This document shows, piece by piece, positions 26,948-35,188 of a stretch of DNA of 64,000 bases. A program made the translations under genes and the position numbers. Position 1 is the stretch's first letter. Every line of letters begins with the position of its first letter. Source of the DNA: Clostridium oryzae (lineage in GTDB: Bacteria > Bacillota > Clostridia > Clostridiales > Clostridiaceae); assembly GCF_002029235.1 (NCBI RefSeq), contig NZ_MZGV01000015.1:33915-97914 (forward strand), in the 5' to 3' direction. Below the pieces are notes generated by a model. The model saw nothing but the letters and a program-made list of their open reading frames with translations. It was not told the DNA's origin and did not search any database.

Positions 26948-27652
26948 ATGTTAAATTTCATTGGAACGGGCAGCGCTTTTAATACAAAACTAGGAAATAA
27001 CAGTGCATATATAAAAAATAGCAACAGCATACTGCTAATAGATTGCGGAGGAACTGTTTTTCAAAATGTTCAACAGCTTGATTTACTGAACGGAATAAAA
27101 AATATATATATAATTATTACACATACACATCCGGACCATGTAGGAAGTCTTGGTGATATAATTTTTTATACATATTACATGTTAAAAAGTAAAGTAAAGT
27201 TATATTTTCCCGAAGCGGCTCATATAAAAAGCTTTTTTAGTAACATAGGAGTTAAAGACGAGATGTACCAATTATATAGTTCAGCAAATGCAATTATTGA
27301 GGATAGTTCATTAGGAAAAATCACTTTGCAATTCATGAGTACTGCACATACTGAAACAATGCCATCATATGGTTTTATAATGAATATATCAGGGAAAACT
27401 ATATATTACAGCGGTGATTCAAACAGTGTTGACAGCAGTGTAGTAAAAAAATTCATTGATGGTCAAATTGACTATATATATCAGGATACTTGCGCGTTAG
27501 ATTATCAAGGGAACGGACATTTATATATAGGAAAGCTTTGCAAGCTCATACCTATTCAATATAGAAATAGGGTTTACTGCATGCACTTAGATACAGATAT
27601 GACAGAATCCGACATAATAGAAAATGGCTTTAAAGTCGCTGCAAAAATATAA
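26948..27652 (+). CDS. Metallo-beta-lactamase-fold hydrolase
   Basis: A 234-residue cytoplasmic MBL-fold protein. The metal motif T-H-T-H-P-D-H is at residues 58-64, followed by STAHTETMPSYGFIM near residue 138 and a YYSGDSNSVD segment near 157 that supplies the bridging Asp. It lacks the C-terminal exosite of tRNase Z, so it is better described as an RNase Z-like or general MBL hydrolase of unknown substrate. AAGGAGG gives a strong start. The gene is monocistronic, with a terminator about 110 bases downstream. Confidence 0.82.
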   Translation: MLNFIGTGSAFNTKLGNNSAYIKNSNSILLIDCGGTVFQNVQQLDLLNGIKNIYIIITHTHPDHVGSLGDIIFYTYYMLKSKVKLYFPEAAHIKSFFSNIGVKDEMYQLYSSANAIIEDSSLGKITLQFMSTAHTETMPSYGFIMNISGKTIYYSGDSNSVDSSVVKKFIDGQIDYIYQDTCALDYQGNGHLYIGKLCKLIPIQYRNRVYCMHLDTDMTESDIIENGFKVAAKI

Positions 27653-27760
27653 AAAATAATTTACAGAAAATACTGTTTTGAAACTTAGACGCTTCAGTAT
27701 TATCTAAAGTTTGAAGAGCAAATATAATATAAAGATTAAGAGTTTGGGACATAAAGACTA

Positions 27761-27798
27761 AAAAAGATTACATTTTACGCAGAATGTAATCTTTTTTA
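27761..27798 (+). terminator. Terminator after the MBL gene
   Basis: AAAAAAGATTACATT and its exact complement flank an 8-base loop and end in T6. Confidence 0.88.
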
Positions 27799-27926
27799 TT
27801 TATGTATAAATTAAAATTAATTTAAATTTAATTAGCATTCTAATTAAACCTTTCAAAATACGATACTATTAAATATATTATTTAAATAAACTATAAATAT
27901 TAAGTAAAATAAATACATATTACATA

Positions 27927-28139
27927 TTGTATTACAATTTTTGTAATGATGATATGAATTACTTTATTGCTGATGAGATAAGAGAAGCAAGTATAAAACG
28001 AGTGCTATTGCTGTATTTTAAGGCAGCAAATAGCAGAGACTATCTCACTAGAGATTTATTAAGCTTTGCAGTATCAGAAGTTCAGAGATTTTATCCTGAA
28101 TACAGATGTGAAGGAACACAAGATGAGTTATATAGATGA
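27927..28139 (+). pseudogene. Short frame, probable 5' remnant of a decayed gene
   Basis: A 70-codon frame (YFIADEIREASIKRVLLLYF...) with no clear ribosome site before its ATG. It overlaps the following frame by 17 bases in a different register. The two together may be pieces of one larger ATPase-like gene. I recognise no domain in this half. It could instead be chance coding in an AT-rich stretch. Confidence 0.35.
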
Positions 28140-28455
28140 TGGGCTTACGATGTTTTATGACATAAAAAGATGGATAAATGATTATGAAAAATCAGAGAGA
28201 ATTATAGATAAAAACGGGAAATGGGCGCTTATAAAAAGAAAAGATATTATCAGAGCCTATCTGCTATATGTAATTAATTTAGCAAAGCAGCGCTTTAAAT
28301 ATAACTTTAGGTATATCCATATATCTTCACCAGTAAAACAAAAATATAAGTTTTATATGCTCTTTAAGGATATTCTGCCCGACATATACATCTTAAACTA
28401 TTTAACAGCAGCAATTATAAATATTACTGCCGTTAAATTTATCGTTAGATTATAA
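28123..28455 (+). pseudogene. Truncated Hsp70/actin-like fold fragment (possible)
   Basis: From the ATG at 28123 (AAGGA 7 bases upstream) the frame reads MSYIDDGLTMFYDIKRW, then a block ending IHISSPVKQKYKFYMLFKDILPD. This block reminds me of the nucleotide-binding region of clostridial Hsp70-like or ParM-like ATPases: KRKDIIRAYLLYVINLAK with a following phosphate-binding type segment. The last 25 residues are low complexity and do not continue the family pattern. There is no N-terminal phosphate loop (DxGTS) upstream. I therefore suspect a degraded gene with both ends lost. It overlaps the convergent tetR stop by 6 bases. Confidence 0.4.
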
Positions 28456-29028
28456 TATTCCATTTAACATCTTTGATATAATTATCCTCATATCTGTATA
28501 TAAATTAAGCTCCCCATCACAAAGACACCAATTATATATGACTCCTCTAGCTGCTATAAAGAGTATCCTAGTTATCTCTGCTGAACTTAACTCTTCTGAT
28601 ATTTCGCCTTGTTTTTGAAAGGTTTCAATAATTTCTTGAAGTATTTGCTGCATAGCACGACCATGCGTAATAAACATTTTATTATCTGAAGTATATAATT
28701 TTTTAACCATATCAATGCCATTTTCAATATTAAACTTGGCATATTCATCAAAGAATTCAATTATCTGTCCCTGACAATCATTTGATTTAAGTTTTCCTTT
28801 TACCTCATTTAAGAAATAATCGTCACCTTGTTTATATATTTCCTTAAACAAATCAAACTTTGATTTGAAATAGTAGTAATATGTGCCTACTGAAACTCCA
28901 GCGGCCTTTGATATCTGTTCTACTGAGATTTTATCAAAACCATACTTCGTCATAAGCTTTACGCCGCACTTATAAATCTTTTTTTTAGTAGTTTCTGCCT
29001 GCTTTGCTCTATTAGTCATTTTATTCAT
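28450..29028 (-). CDS. TetR-family transcriptional regulator
   Basis: A 192-residue repressor-type protein. The N-terminal helix-turn-helix is clear: KIYKCGVKLMTKYGFDKISV, QISKAAGVSVGTYYYYFKSK and FDLFKEI. The C-terminal ligand domain is all-helical and variable. A longer open frame extends to 29121, but that extension is repeat copy D read as protein; CGGGAGAAG lies 4-5 bases before the ATG at 29028, which is the start. It is downstream of, and codirectional with, the enoate-reductase-like gene, which it probably controls through the inverted repeat at 31176-31208. That link is inference. Confidence 0.9.
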   Translation of the reverse strand: MNKMTNRAKQAETTKKKIYKCGVKLMTKYGFDKISVEQISKAAGVSVGTYYYYFKSKFDLFKEIYKQGDDYFLNEVKGKLKSNDCQGQIIEFFDEYAKFNIENGIDMVKKLYTSDNKMFITHGRAMQQILQEIIETFQKQGEISEELSSAEITRILFIAARGVIYNWCLCDGELNLYTDMRIIISKMLNGIL

Positions 29029-29063
29029 TATTCTTCTCCCGTTACAACAATAATTGGAAATGA

Positions 29064-29122
29064 TATATAGAAAGTGGTTAGAGGAGGCATTTTCAGCCAA
29101 CCAGAAATCACTTCCTACCATT
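29064..29122 (+). repeat. Hairpin-repeat family, copy D
   Basis: GAGGAGGCATTTTCAGCC and CAGAAATCACTTCCTACC match copy B closely. The left stem arm is partly mutated. The element fills the gap between the oxidoreductase stop (29125) and the tetR start. Confidence 0.8.
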
Positions 29123-29124
29123 TT

Positions 29125-31119
29125 TTATATATTAGCAGCTACTTCGTAGGCATCCCATATTGCATACATTATGTTAGAAACTTTCCTTGCATCACCGATA
29201 ACGTGAATATCATCTATATCATATTTTAGTTCTTCATAAAGGGTCTTCTCTGCATTGTAGCCTACTGCTAAAACTATACTGTCTGCTTTTATTTCTTTAG
29301 TTTCACCAATACTTTCAATTATAACACCTTTATCAGTTGTATTCAAAACCTTTGATGAAGTTAGTACATTTACTCCGTTAAATGGTACTAATCTTTCAAG
29401 CATCTCTGAATTTGCATGACAGAGTGGACTGTTCAATGCTAATAATTTATTCTGAAGTTCTACAATGGTTACATTCTTGTTATTTTCCGCCAACCATATA
29501 GCAAGTTCACAGCCAACTAATCCTCCTCCGACAACTACTATATCTTTTCCTGGATCAGCTTTTTTCATGAGGATTTCTTCTGCAGTATAAACTTTTCTGT
29601 TGTCACCCAAATCAAATATCTTGGGTGAGGAGCCAGTTGCTATAATAACAGCATCTGCACCGCTGTTTCTAACAATATCAGCAGTAACCTCAACGTTAAA
29701 CCTTACTTCTACATTCAAATCATCAAGTGTGGCTTCATACCATTTTATAAGCAGGTGATCATCCTCTTTAAATTCAGGAGCACCCCCAGGTATAAGATTT
29801 CCTCCAAGTCTTGAACTTTTTTCGTATATAGTTGGCTTATGTCCGCGAAGAGCTAGAACTCGTGCAGCTTCACAGCCTGCAACACCACCTCCGACTATGA
29901 GAACATTTTTTATTTTAAGAGGAGGTATTAACGCAGCTTCTTTTTCCCTGCATGCTGCAGGATTCACAGCACAATTAAGAGCCGAGAATTCTTGAATACG
30001 TCCCATACATCCTTCCTGACATGAAAGACATGGTCTAATAAAAGCAGTTTTCCCACTGCGAAGTTTATTAACATAATTCTCATCAGCAAGCAGTGGACGT
30101 CCCAAGCTTATCATATCACATGCACCATCTTCAATAGCACTTAACGCTAACTCAGGGTTATCCATACGTCCAGCACAAATCACAGGAACACCAACTGCCT
30201 CTTTAACGATTTTTGCGTAGGGTATATATAGTCCTTTTTTTTGATACATAGGCGGGTGACTCCACCACCAAGAGTCGTAGGACCCAACATCTACATCAAG
30301 AGCATCATATCCATAGTTTACAAGAAGTTTTGCCGCTTCTATACCTTCTGGTATATCTCGTCCTTTTTCCTCAAATTCTTCGCCAGGTAAAGCTCCTTCA
30401 CGCCAATCCTTTATGAAGCTTTTAGGGCTATACCTAAGTGTTACTGGAAAATCTTTACCACAGGTTCTCTTTATTTCTTCAACTACTTCTCTTGCGAATC
30501 TTAACCTGTTTTCCAAGCATCCACCATATTCATCAGTACGGTGATTGAAAAAGGCTATAGCAAATTGATCAAGAAGATATCCCTCATGGACAGCATGTAT
30601 CTGCACTCCGTCAAAGCCTGCACGTTTTGCATTAAGAGCACCTTGTCCAAATTTTTTTACTATTTTTTTGATTTCATCAATAGTTAGTTCTCTACAAGTT
30701 TTGTCTAACCATCTGTGTTGAATAGGAGATGGTGCTACAGGAGGAAATTCGCCTAAATTTGTAGGTATTGTAACCCTACCAAAACCTGCACTAAGCTGCA
30801 GGAAGACTTTAGAATCATATGCATGTATTCTTTCTGTCATTTCACGTCCTGTGCGAATAAATTGAACAGAATTATATGTAGAGGAGGGAACATTACCCAT
30901 ACCGTGTTGTTCAACTTCTTCATCTACAAAAGTAACACCTGTAATAATCAAACCAGTGCCGCCTCGTGCACGAGCTGTATAATATTCTATGCCTCTCTGA
31001 TTAAATCCGCCGTTAGAATCTGCTAGTCCAAGAGGTCCCATAGGAGCCATTGCAAATCTGTTTTTAATTTCCACAGATCCTATTTTTACTGGTTCAAAAA
31101 GCTTTTTATACTTTTCCAC
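29125..31119 (-). CDS. Enoate-reductase-like FMN/FAD/4Fe-4S oxidoreductase
   Basis: A 664-residue flavoenzyme of the 2-enoate / 2,4-dienoyl-CoA reductase family. Residues 1-355 form an old-yellow-enzyme barrel (FAMAPMGPLGLADSNGG, QIHAVHEGYLLDQF with catalytic and FMN-binding residues). The iron-sulfur cysteines are C364, C367, C371 and C383. The C-terminal half is an FAD/NAD domain (NVLIVGGGVAGCEAARVLAL, IVVVGGGLVGCELAIWL, IHVIGDAR). In anaerobes such enzymes reduce activated C=C bonds, for example in cinnamate-type or dienoyl acids. The ATG at 31137 runs through the AAAGGAGAG ribosome site, so the GTG at 31119 is the start. The TetR gene lies just downstream. Confidence 0.9.
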   Translation of the reverse strand: MEKYKKLFEPVKIGSVEIKNRFAMAPMGPLGLADSNGGFNQRGIEYYTARARGGTGLIITGVTFVDEEVEQHGMGNVPSSTYNSVQFIRTGREMTERIHAYDSKVFLQLSAGFGRVTIPTNLGEFPPVAPSPIQHRWLDKTCRELTIDEIKKIVKKFGQGALNAKRAGFDGVQIHAVHEGYLLDQFAIAFFNHRTDEYGGCLENRLRFAREVVEEIKRTCGKDFPVTLRYSPKSFIKDWREGALPGEEFEEKGRDIPEGIEAAKLLVNYGYDALDVDVGSYDSWWWSHPPMYQKKGLYIPYAKIVKEAVGVPVICAGRMDNPELALSAIEDGACDMISLGRPLLADENYVNKLRSGKTAFIRPCLSCQEGCMGRIQEFSALNCAVNPAACREKEAALIPPLKIKNVLIVGGGVAGCEAARVLALRGHKPTIYEKSSRLGGNLIPGGAPEFKEDDHLLIKWYEATLDDLNVEVRFNVEVTADIVRNSGADAVIIATGSSPKIFDLGDNRKVYTAEEILMKKADPGKDIVVVGGGLVGCELAIWLAENNKNVTIVELQNKLLALNSPLCHANSEMLERLVPFNGVNVLTSSKVLNTTDKGVIIESIGETKEIKADSIVLAVGYNAEKTLYEELKYDIDDIHVIGDARKVSNIMYAIWDAYEVAANI

Positions 31120-31175
31120 AAAAATCTCTCCTTTCATAGAATGGATTCAATGAACCCATTAAGTAAATTGTATAA

Positions 31176-31208
31176 AATAATGTATCTATAGTCAATAGAT
31201 ACATTATT
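31176..31208. promoter_or_regulatory. Operator candidate upstream of the oxidoreductase
   Basis: Thirteen-base perfect arms, AATAATGTATCTA (31176-31188) and its complement (31196-31208), with a 7-base spacer. The size and form suit a TetR-family dimer, and it lies 57 bases before the start codon. Confidence 0.6.
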
Positions 31209-31391
31209 CTATACATATGCTGCTTGTAAATCATTCGTTGCCTAAGTGCAGTTGATAAAAATAGCAATAAACTATATACCTGAAAAAATTGATTTAGGAA
31301 TATGAATGAACATGACATATAGTTGGCATGTTTGTTTTTATATAATTCATATATAATCTACTTCAAATATTTTGTTATGGGAGATGAAAAT

Positions 31392-31703
31392 ATGGAAAAA
31401 ATTATGATGGCAATGTGTGGGACTTACTGTGGAGTTTGTGAATGGAAGGAAAAAACAAATTGCAAAGGATGTCAGGCTTCAAAAGGAGATATGTTTTGGG
31501 GAAAATGTCAGGTAGCTAAATGCTGCATCGAAAAAGGATATGAACACTGCGGATTTTGTGATGAACTTCCTTGCGACAAGCTCAAGCAGGCATTTGAGGA
31601 TCCAGAACATGGTGATAACGGTGAAAGATTGGCTAATTTGAAAAACTGGGCAAGTGGTAAATTTAAATATCTAAAAATAGGAGACTTAAATAAGAATTTA
31701 TAA
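31392..31703 (+). CDS. DUF3795 cysteine-rich protein
   Basis: A 103-residue protein with twelve cysteines in family-like arrangement: CGTYCGVCEWKEKTNCKGC, then KCQVAKCCIEKGYEHCGFC and LPCDKL. This is the DUF3795 pattern, thought to bind metal; no function is established. The open frame begins at 31323, but GGGAG lies 8 bases before the ATG at 31392. It is divergent from the oxidoreductase gene and followed by the small membrane peptide gene at 31824. Confidence 0.85.
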   Translation: MEKIMMAMCGTYCGVCEWKEKTNCKGCQASKGDMFWGKCQVAKCCIEKGYEHCGFCDELPCDKLKQAFEDPEHGDNGERLANLKNWASGKFKYLKIGDLNKNL

Positions 31704-31823
31704 TGAATTTTACATACTCAAGCGCCTCTCTAACTTATATTTCATTTTATAGAGGAGAATGGAAGATAAATAACGAATTAAATAAATATGTAGTTATTTA
31801 AGAGAATAGAGGGGGAAAATATC

Positions 31824-31931
31824 TTGTTATACAACGTTATTAAATACGGTTCAGTAGGCATTTGTATTTTAGCAATAATTTATGCAGTTATTATTTCCAT
31901 AAAAGGCAAAAATAAAAAACATCAGGAATAA
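31824..31931 (+). CDS. Small single-span membrane peptide, 35 residues
   Basis: An open frame starting with TTG, preceded by GAGGGGG at 8 bases spacing. It encodes one hydrophobic helix (VGICILAIIYAVIISI, residues 12-27) and a lysine-rich tail (KGKNKKHQE). This is the pattern of many genuine small membrane proteins. I know no family for it. It lies in a gap otherwise free of genes, ahead of a hairpin. Confidence 0.5.
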   Translation: MLYNVIKYGSVGICILAIIYAVIISIKGKNKKHQE

Positions 31932-31961
31932 TACGCAAGTAATAATTTATCTGGACAGAAA

Positions 31962-32010
31962 AAGAGAACAAGCTTAAGCTTTTAATAGTAAAAGCCAGGC
32001 ATGTTCTCTT
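31962..32010 (+). terminator. Hairpin after the small membrane peptide gene
   Basis: AAGAGAACA (31962-31970) pairs with TGTTCTCTT (32002-32010) around a loop that contains a further AAGCTT-rich stem. It is followed by a T-rich stretch. Confidence 0.5.
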
Positions 32011-32070
32011 CTTGGTTATGAAAACTTAGAATAATATCTTTTGTTCATTGTCGTAAAACCTAAAATAATC

Positions 32071-32120
32071 AAAAGGCGTATAATCTCGATCAGCTAAAAT
32101 GCCTTACACGATTACACGCC
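32071..32120 (-). terminator. Terminator of the beta-flower gene
   Basis: On the minus strand GGCGTGTAATC (32120-32110) pairs with GATTATACGCC (32085-32075), followed by TTTTGATTATTTT. Confidence 0.7.
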
Positions 32121-32128
32121 AGTTTTTC

Positions 32129-32704
32129 TTACAGCTTAATAAACCTGCTTAAAATGGACATAGTGAGTTTTGGATTAGCTAATAAATATTTTCCCCATAT
32201 TGATACCAGAGGACCAATTTCACCCATGGAGGAATTTTTAGTTACGTTCGCTGCATTAGTGTTACCACCGCCAAACATAGATCTGCCTATATTCATTACA
32301 CTTTGAACCATTCCTCCTAATCCATTAACTCCAATAGGATTATTATTTGGAATATATCCGCGATTACTATTTGTTTTGTTTGTGTGCTGCATAGCTTTAT
32401 ATTGAGCTTCAAGTATCTTATTGCTAAAGATAAGACCGGCAGCAATAAGTGAAGGTAATGTATTAGCTGCACTTCCAATGTAGTTGCCATTTAAATCCCG
32501 AATTGCTCGTCCATTAAAATATGCCCAAGGCATACCGTTCATCCAGTAAAATTTATCATCGTAAAAATATAATACTGGAGAAGAGTTTATATCGTAAGCC
32601 ACATTGTTCTCCATATAGCCAATCAATTCATTCCTTTTATTGTATATCCTGTTGTCTCTAAAATATCCAACATATTCATCATGTCTGTCATATATTCTTC
32701 CCAT
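32129..32704 (-). CDS. 4-fold beta-flower-type protein
   Basis: A 191-residue protein whose first 85 residues are four short repeats of an I-Y-D/N-x-x-G/N-E-x-I/V-G-Y kind (IYDRHDEYVGYFRDNRIY, NKRNELIGYMENNVAYD, YFYDDKFYWMNG, RDLNGNYIGSA), the pattern of the '4-fold beta flower' family. A hydrophobic stretch (TLPSLIAAGLIFSNKI) and a Gly/Asn-rich tail follow. Function is unknown. AAAGGTG lies 9 bases before the ATG at 32704, which I prefer to the ATG at 32722. It is monocistronic. Confidence 0.65.
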   Translation of the reverse strand: MGRIYDRHDEYVGYFRDNRIYNKRNELIGYMENNVAYDINSSPVLYFYDDKFYWMNGMPWAYFNGRAIRDLNGNYIGSAANTLPSLIAAGLIFSNKILEAQYKAMQHTNKTNSNRGYIPNNNPIGVNGLGGMVQSVMNIGRSMFGGGNTNAANVTKNSSMGEIGPLVSIWGKYLLANPKLTMSILSRFIKL

Positions 32705-32914
32705 ATATATATCACCTTTCATCTTTTTATTTTGAAGTTAACGTATGATATATTATATGACTGTTTACATTAATTGTAGCAACTTTTAAAAATTAGAGAC
32801 ATGATATTTAGCATCTTTCTGTTTATTTCAGCATATTTTAATAGAAAAATTATATATATAAATCCAGCTATTACATTAATATTTTCTATGGCTTCCTTCC
32901 ATTTGTTTATAAAT

Positions 32915-34216
32915 TTAATCTGAAAGACCTTTTAACATATTGGCTATATCATAAAATTGCTGTTCTCTGGCTGTTCTATCTTGAGTCATCTGAACTACTT
33001 CAAGATGATCAACATTTTTTGCCAAGCCAAGATAGTTCCAAGTTCCTTTTTGCGGTATGCCATTATATTCTACCATTTTATCTGCTGAGCCTACTTTAGG
33101 ACATATAGCTGATTTTACACTTACAATACCATCATTTTCCCACCAAGAGCTATCTATTGGAACTTCGCCTGGATTATTATTAATATACGATCCTAGATAA
33201 AGACTGCTTTTTAGCAGCACAGCATTCATATTCTGGTTAGGTAACTGACGATTTGTTATTTGAGATTTATGGGTATCCGAACAAGCTAATGAAAAATAAT
33301 ATACATCATCTTGAGCCTTTACCCAGCTGTTCAGTTCTTCAGCTCCTTCAGGTGATAGATCCCAATCACTCAAATCTTTGGTTTTTCCCCAAATGTTACT
33401 TTTCATTACTCTGTTAAAATAATTTCTATAAGATTCATTGGATTCCTTCTTTAATCCCCATTGATCTAATTGAAAATCCAGTCCTGATTTTTCTGCATCA
33501 ATAAGATTGTTATTTATAGTCCATGCTGCAAAAAATTGGTGAACCAAAGGTTCTAAGGAATACTGCCTATGGCTTTCCTGACTCCCATCATGCGGAGTGG
33601 CTATGGTTGTAACACTGCTAACCCATGAGTTTCCACCTGTAAAAAGTGGGCTTATGTTATCTGAAGATGTAGCTTCCTGTTCTTCCTTATTTCCATTTTC
33701 TAATAATTGCACTAATGTTCTTATGGTTTGTCCACCCATACTGTGTCCTAATAAGTGTACTTTTTGCAGAACATTGTTATTAGATACTGTTCCCCAGGCA
33801 GGATATACACCTGGATAAGTTCGCCCATATCTATTGTGTCCGTATTTTTTCGAATGAGCTTCTCCATAGTCTACAGTACCACCTTTTATGTATGCATACA
33901 ATTCGCAAGCTCTATCCCAATTACTAGATACCGGCCCAATTGATGGAGTATAAACAGTGTACCGTTTGTCCACCAATTTTTGTTGTAAACTTTCAGCTCC
34001 TCCCCAATAGTTTAATCCGGCTAACTCATTATTTCCCCAACCAAAAAGTCCATGGACCATAACTATGGGATAATTATTGCCCTTGATAGTTTGTACAGAC
34101 AATTTTTTATTGTTTTTTGCAATATTAGAAATAGCAAAAGTTTGATTAGGGATAAAGAAACAAAAAAGTAATATAATTATAGACACAGCAATTTTAAGTT
34201 TATTAATTTTTTTCAT
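32915..34216 (-). CDS. Secreted lipase (staphylococcal/geobacillus I.5-like)
   Basis: A 433-residue secreted triacylglycerol lipase. The signal peptide is residues 1-28 (KK...VSIIILLFCFFIPNQTFA). The oxyanion-hole motif NYPIVMVHGLFGW is near residue 48, and the nucleophile is Ser159 in LLGHSMGG. The zinc-binding segment of this family is present as HSKKYGHNRYGRTYP (His121, His127). Family I.5 enzymes are zinc- and calcium-binding and often thermostable; whether that holds here is unknown. AAAGGAGG gives a clear start. Two palindromes at the promoter suggest regulation. Confidence 0.92.
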   Translation of the reverse strand: MKKINKLKIAVSIIILLFCFFIPNQTFAISNIAKNNKKLSVQTIKGNNYPIVMVHGLFGWGNNELAGLNYWGGAESLQQKLVDKRYTVYTPSIGPVSSNWDRACELYAYIKGGTVDYGEAHSKKYGHNRYGRTYPGVYPAWGTVSNNNVLQKVHLLGHSMGGQTIRTLVQLLENGNKEEQEATSSDNISPLFTGGNSWVSSVTTIATPHDGSQESHRQYSLEPLVHQFFAAWTINNNLIDAEKSGLDFQLDQWGLKKESNESYRNYFNRVMKSNIWGKTKDLSDWDLSPEGAEELNSWVKAQDDVYYFSLACSDTHKSQITNRQLPNQNMNAVLLKSSLYLGSYINNNPGEVPIDSSWWENDGIVSVKSAICPKVGSADKMVEYNGIPQKGTWNYLGLAKNVDHLEVVQMTQDRTAREQQFYDIANMLKGLSD

Positions 34217-34236
34217 ACTAGCGCCTCCTTTACCAT

Positions 34237-34290
34237 ATTATACCATAATGGTATGCATATGTATTACACAATACTACAAGTTTGTGTAAT
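34237..34290 (-). promoter_or_regulatory. Lipase promoter with two palindromes
   Basis: On the minus strand TATAAT is at 34242-34237. A 13-base palindrome (TACCATAATGGTA, 34241-34253) overlaps it, and a second (ATTACACAA with complement, 34263-34290) covers the -35 region. Both are operator candidates. Confidence 0.45.
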
Positions 34291-34509
34291 ATAGAGAGCA
34301 TTTTATAAACTTTAATCAAAAAAATAATATTTTTTTATCAATATAATAATTAATAATTTTTCTCACAGTTTAGAGATTTTGTATTTGTATAGAAAAATCC
34401 ATACTGATATTCTATAATAAATATTATATAATTTTATTTATTACAATTTTGACTCTTTAAAAAGTTCTTAAACAATAGTATTATTTACGTAAATGGAATG
34501 GTGATATAA

Positions 34510-35178
34510 ATGGAAAATGTTAACTGCAATAAATCAATGAGTGAGGATGAAAAATGGGAGCTTATAAAAACTAAAGTATGGTCTATAGAGAATATTGAAA
34601 ATCCTACGGAGGAAATGTGCATATATTGTGTTAAAAATGCTTGGAATACGCTTAAACTCATTAAAAATCCTTCGAAAAAAACTATTTCAGAAGCAGTAAG
34701 AGCTAATGGCTGGGCATTACAATTTGTTCAAAATCCTACAGAAGAACAAAAAATACTTGCTGTAACAAGCACATATGATGCCATTAAATATATACAGAGG
34801 CCATCTGTAGATGTACAGTTAGCTGCCGTAAAAAACAATTACCGTGCAATTAAATATATAGATGCTCCTGCATTAAAAGTTAAGATAGCCGCAGTAGCAC
34901 AAAATCCTTCAGCGATAACAAGTTTTAACTACACTGATAAGGAGTTTTATATATTACTTCGATACTCATTAGCTATATTAAAATATGTAAGTGATTATGA
35001 TAATGATATAGTTATAGGCATTATAAAATATGAAATTAGTAAAGGAAGCGTTTCACCTAATTTTATTTATGAATTTATAAAGCTAGAGGTATTAAAGATA
35101 GATAAAATAAATTTTGTATATAAATTTGGCAGCGATAATGCAAAGAAATATTACGTTGACTATAATTTAGACATGTGA
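34510..35178 (+). CDS. Repeat protein with five 22-residue DUF4116-like units
   Basis: Residues 31-140 consist of five consecutive 22-residue units of the form N-P-(T/S)-x(4)-x-x-A-V-x-x-(N/T)-x-x-A-(I/L)-x-(F/Y)-(I/V)-x (units start at 31, 53, 75, 97 and 119). This resembles DUF4116-type helical repeats used for protein binding. Residues 141-222 are helical and acidic/aromatic with no motif. There is no signal peptide. It is the first of three close genes: the MoxR-like ATPase starts 10 bases after its stop. The repeats suggest it recruits a client or partner; that is inference. Confidence 0.75.
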   Translation: MENVNCNKSMSEDEKWELIKTKVWSIENIENPTEEMCIYCVKNAWNTLKLIKNPSKKTISEAVRANGWALQFVQNPTEEQKILAVTSTYDAIKYIQRPSVDVQLAAVKNNYRAIKYIDAPALKVKIAAVAQNPSAITSFNYTDKEFYILLRYSLAILKYVSDYDNDIVIGIIKYEISKGSVSPNFIYEFIKLEVLKIDKINFVYKFGSDNAKKYYVDYNLDM

Positions 35179-35188
35179 GGAGAATTTT

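Noticed and set aside
29029..29121. N-terminal extension of the TetR gene to 29121
   Set aside because: The extra codons are repeat copy D translated, and a good ribosome site precedes the ATG at 29028.
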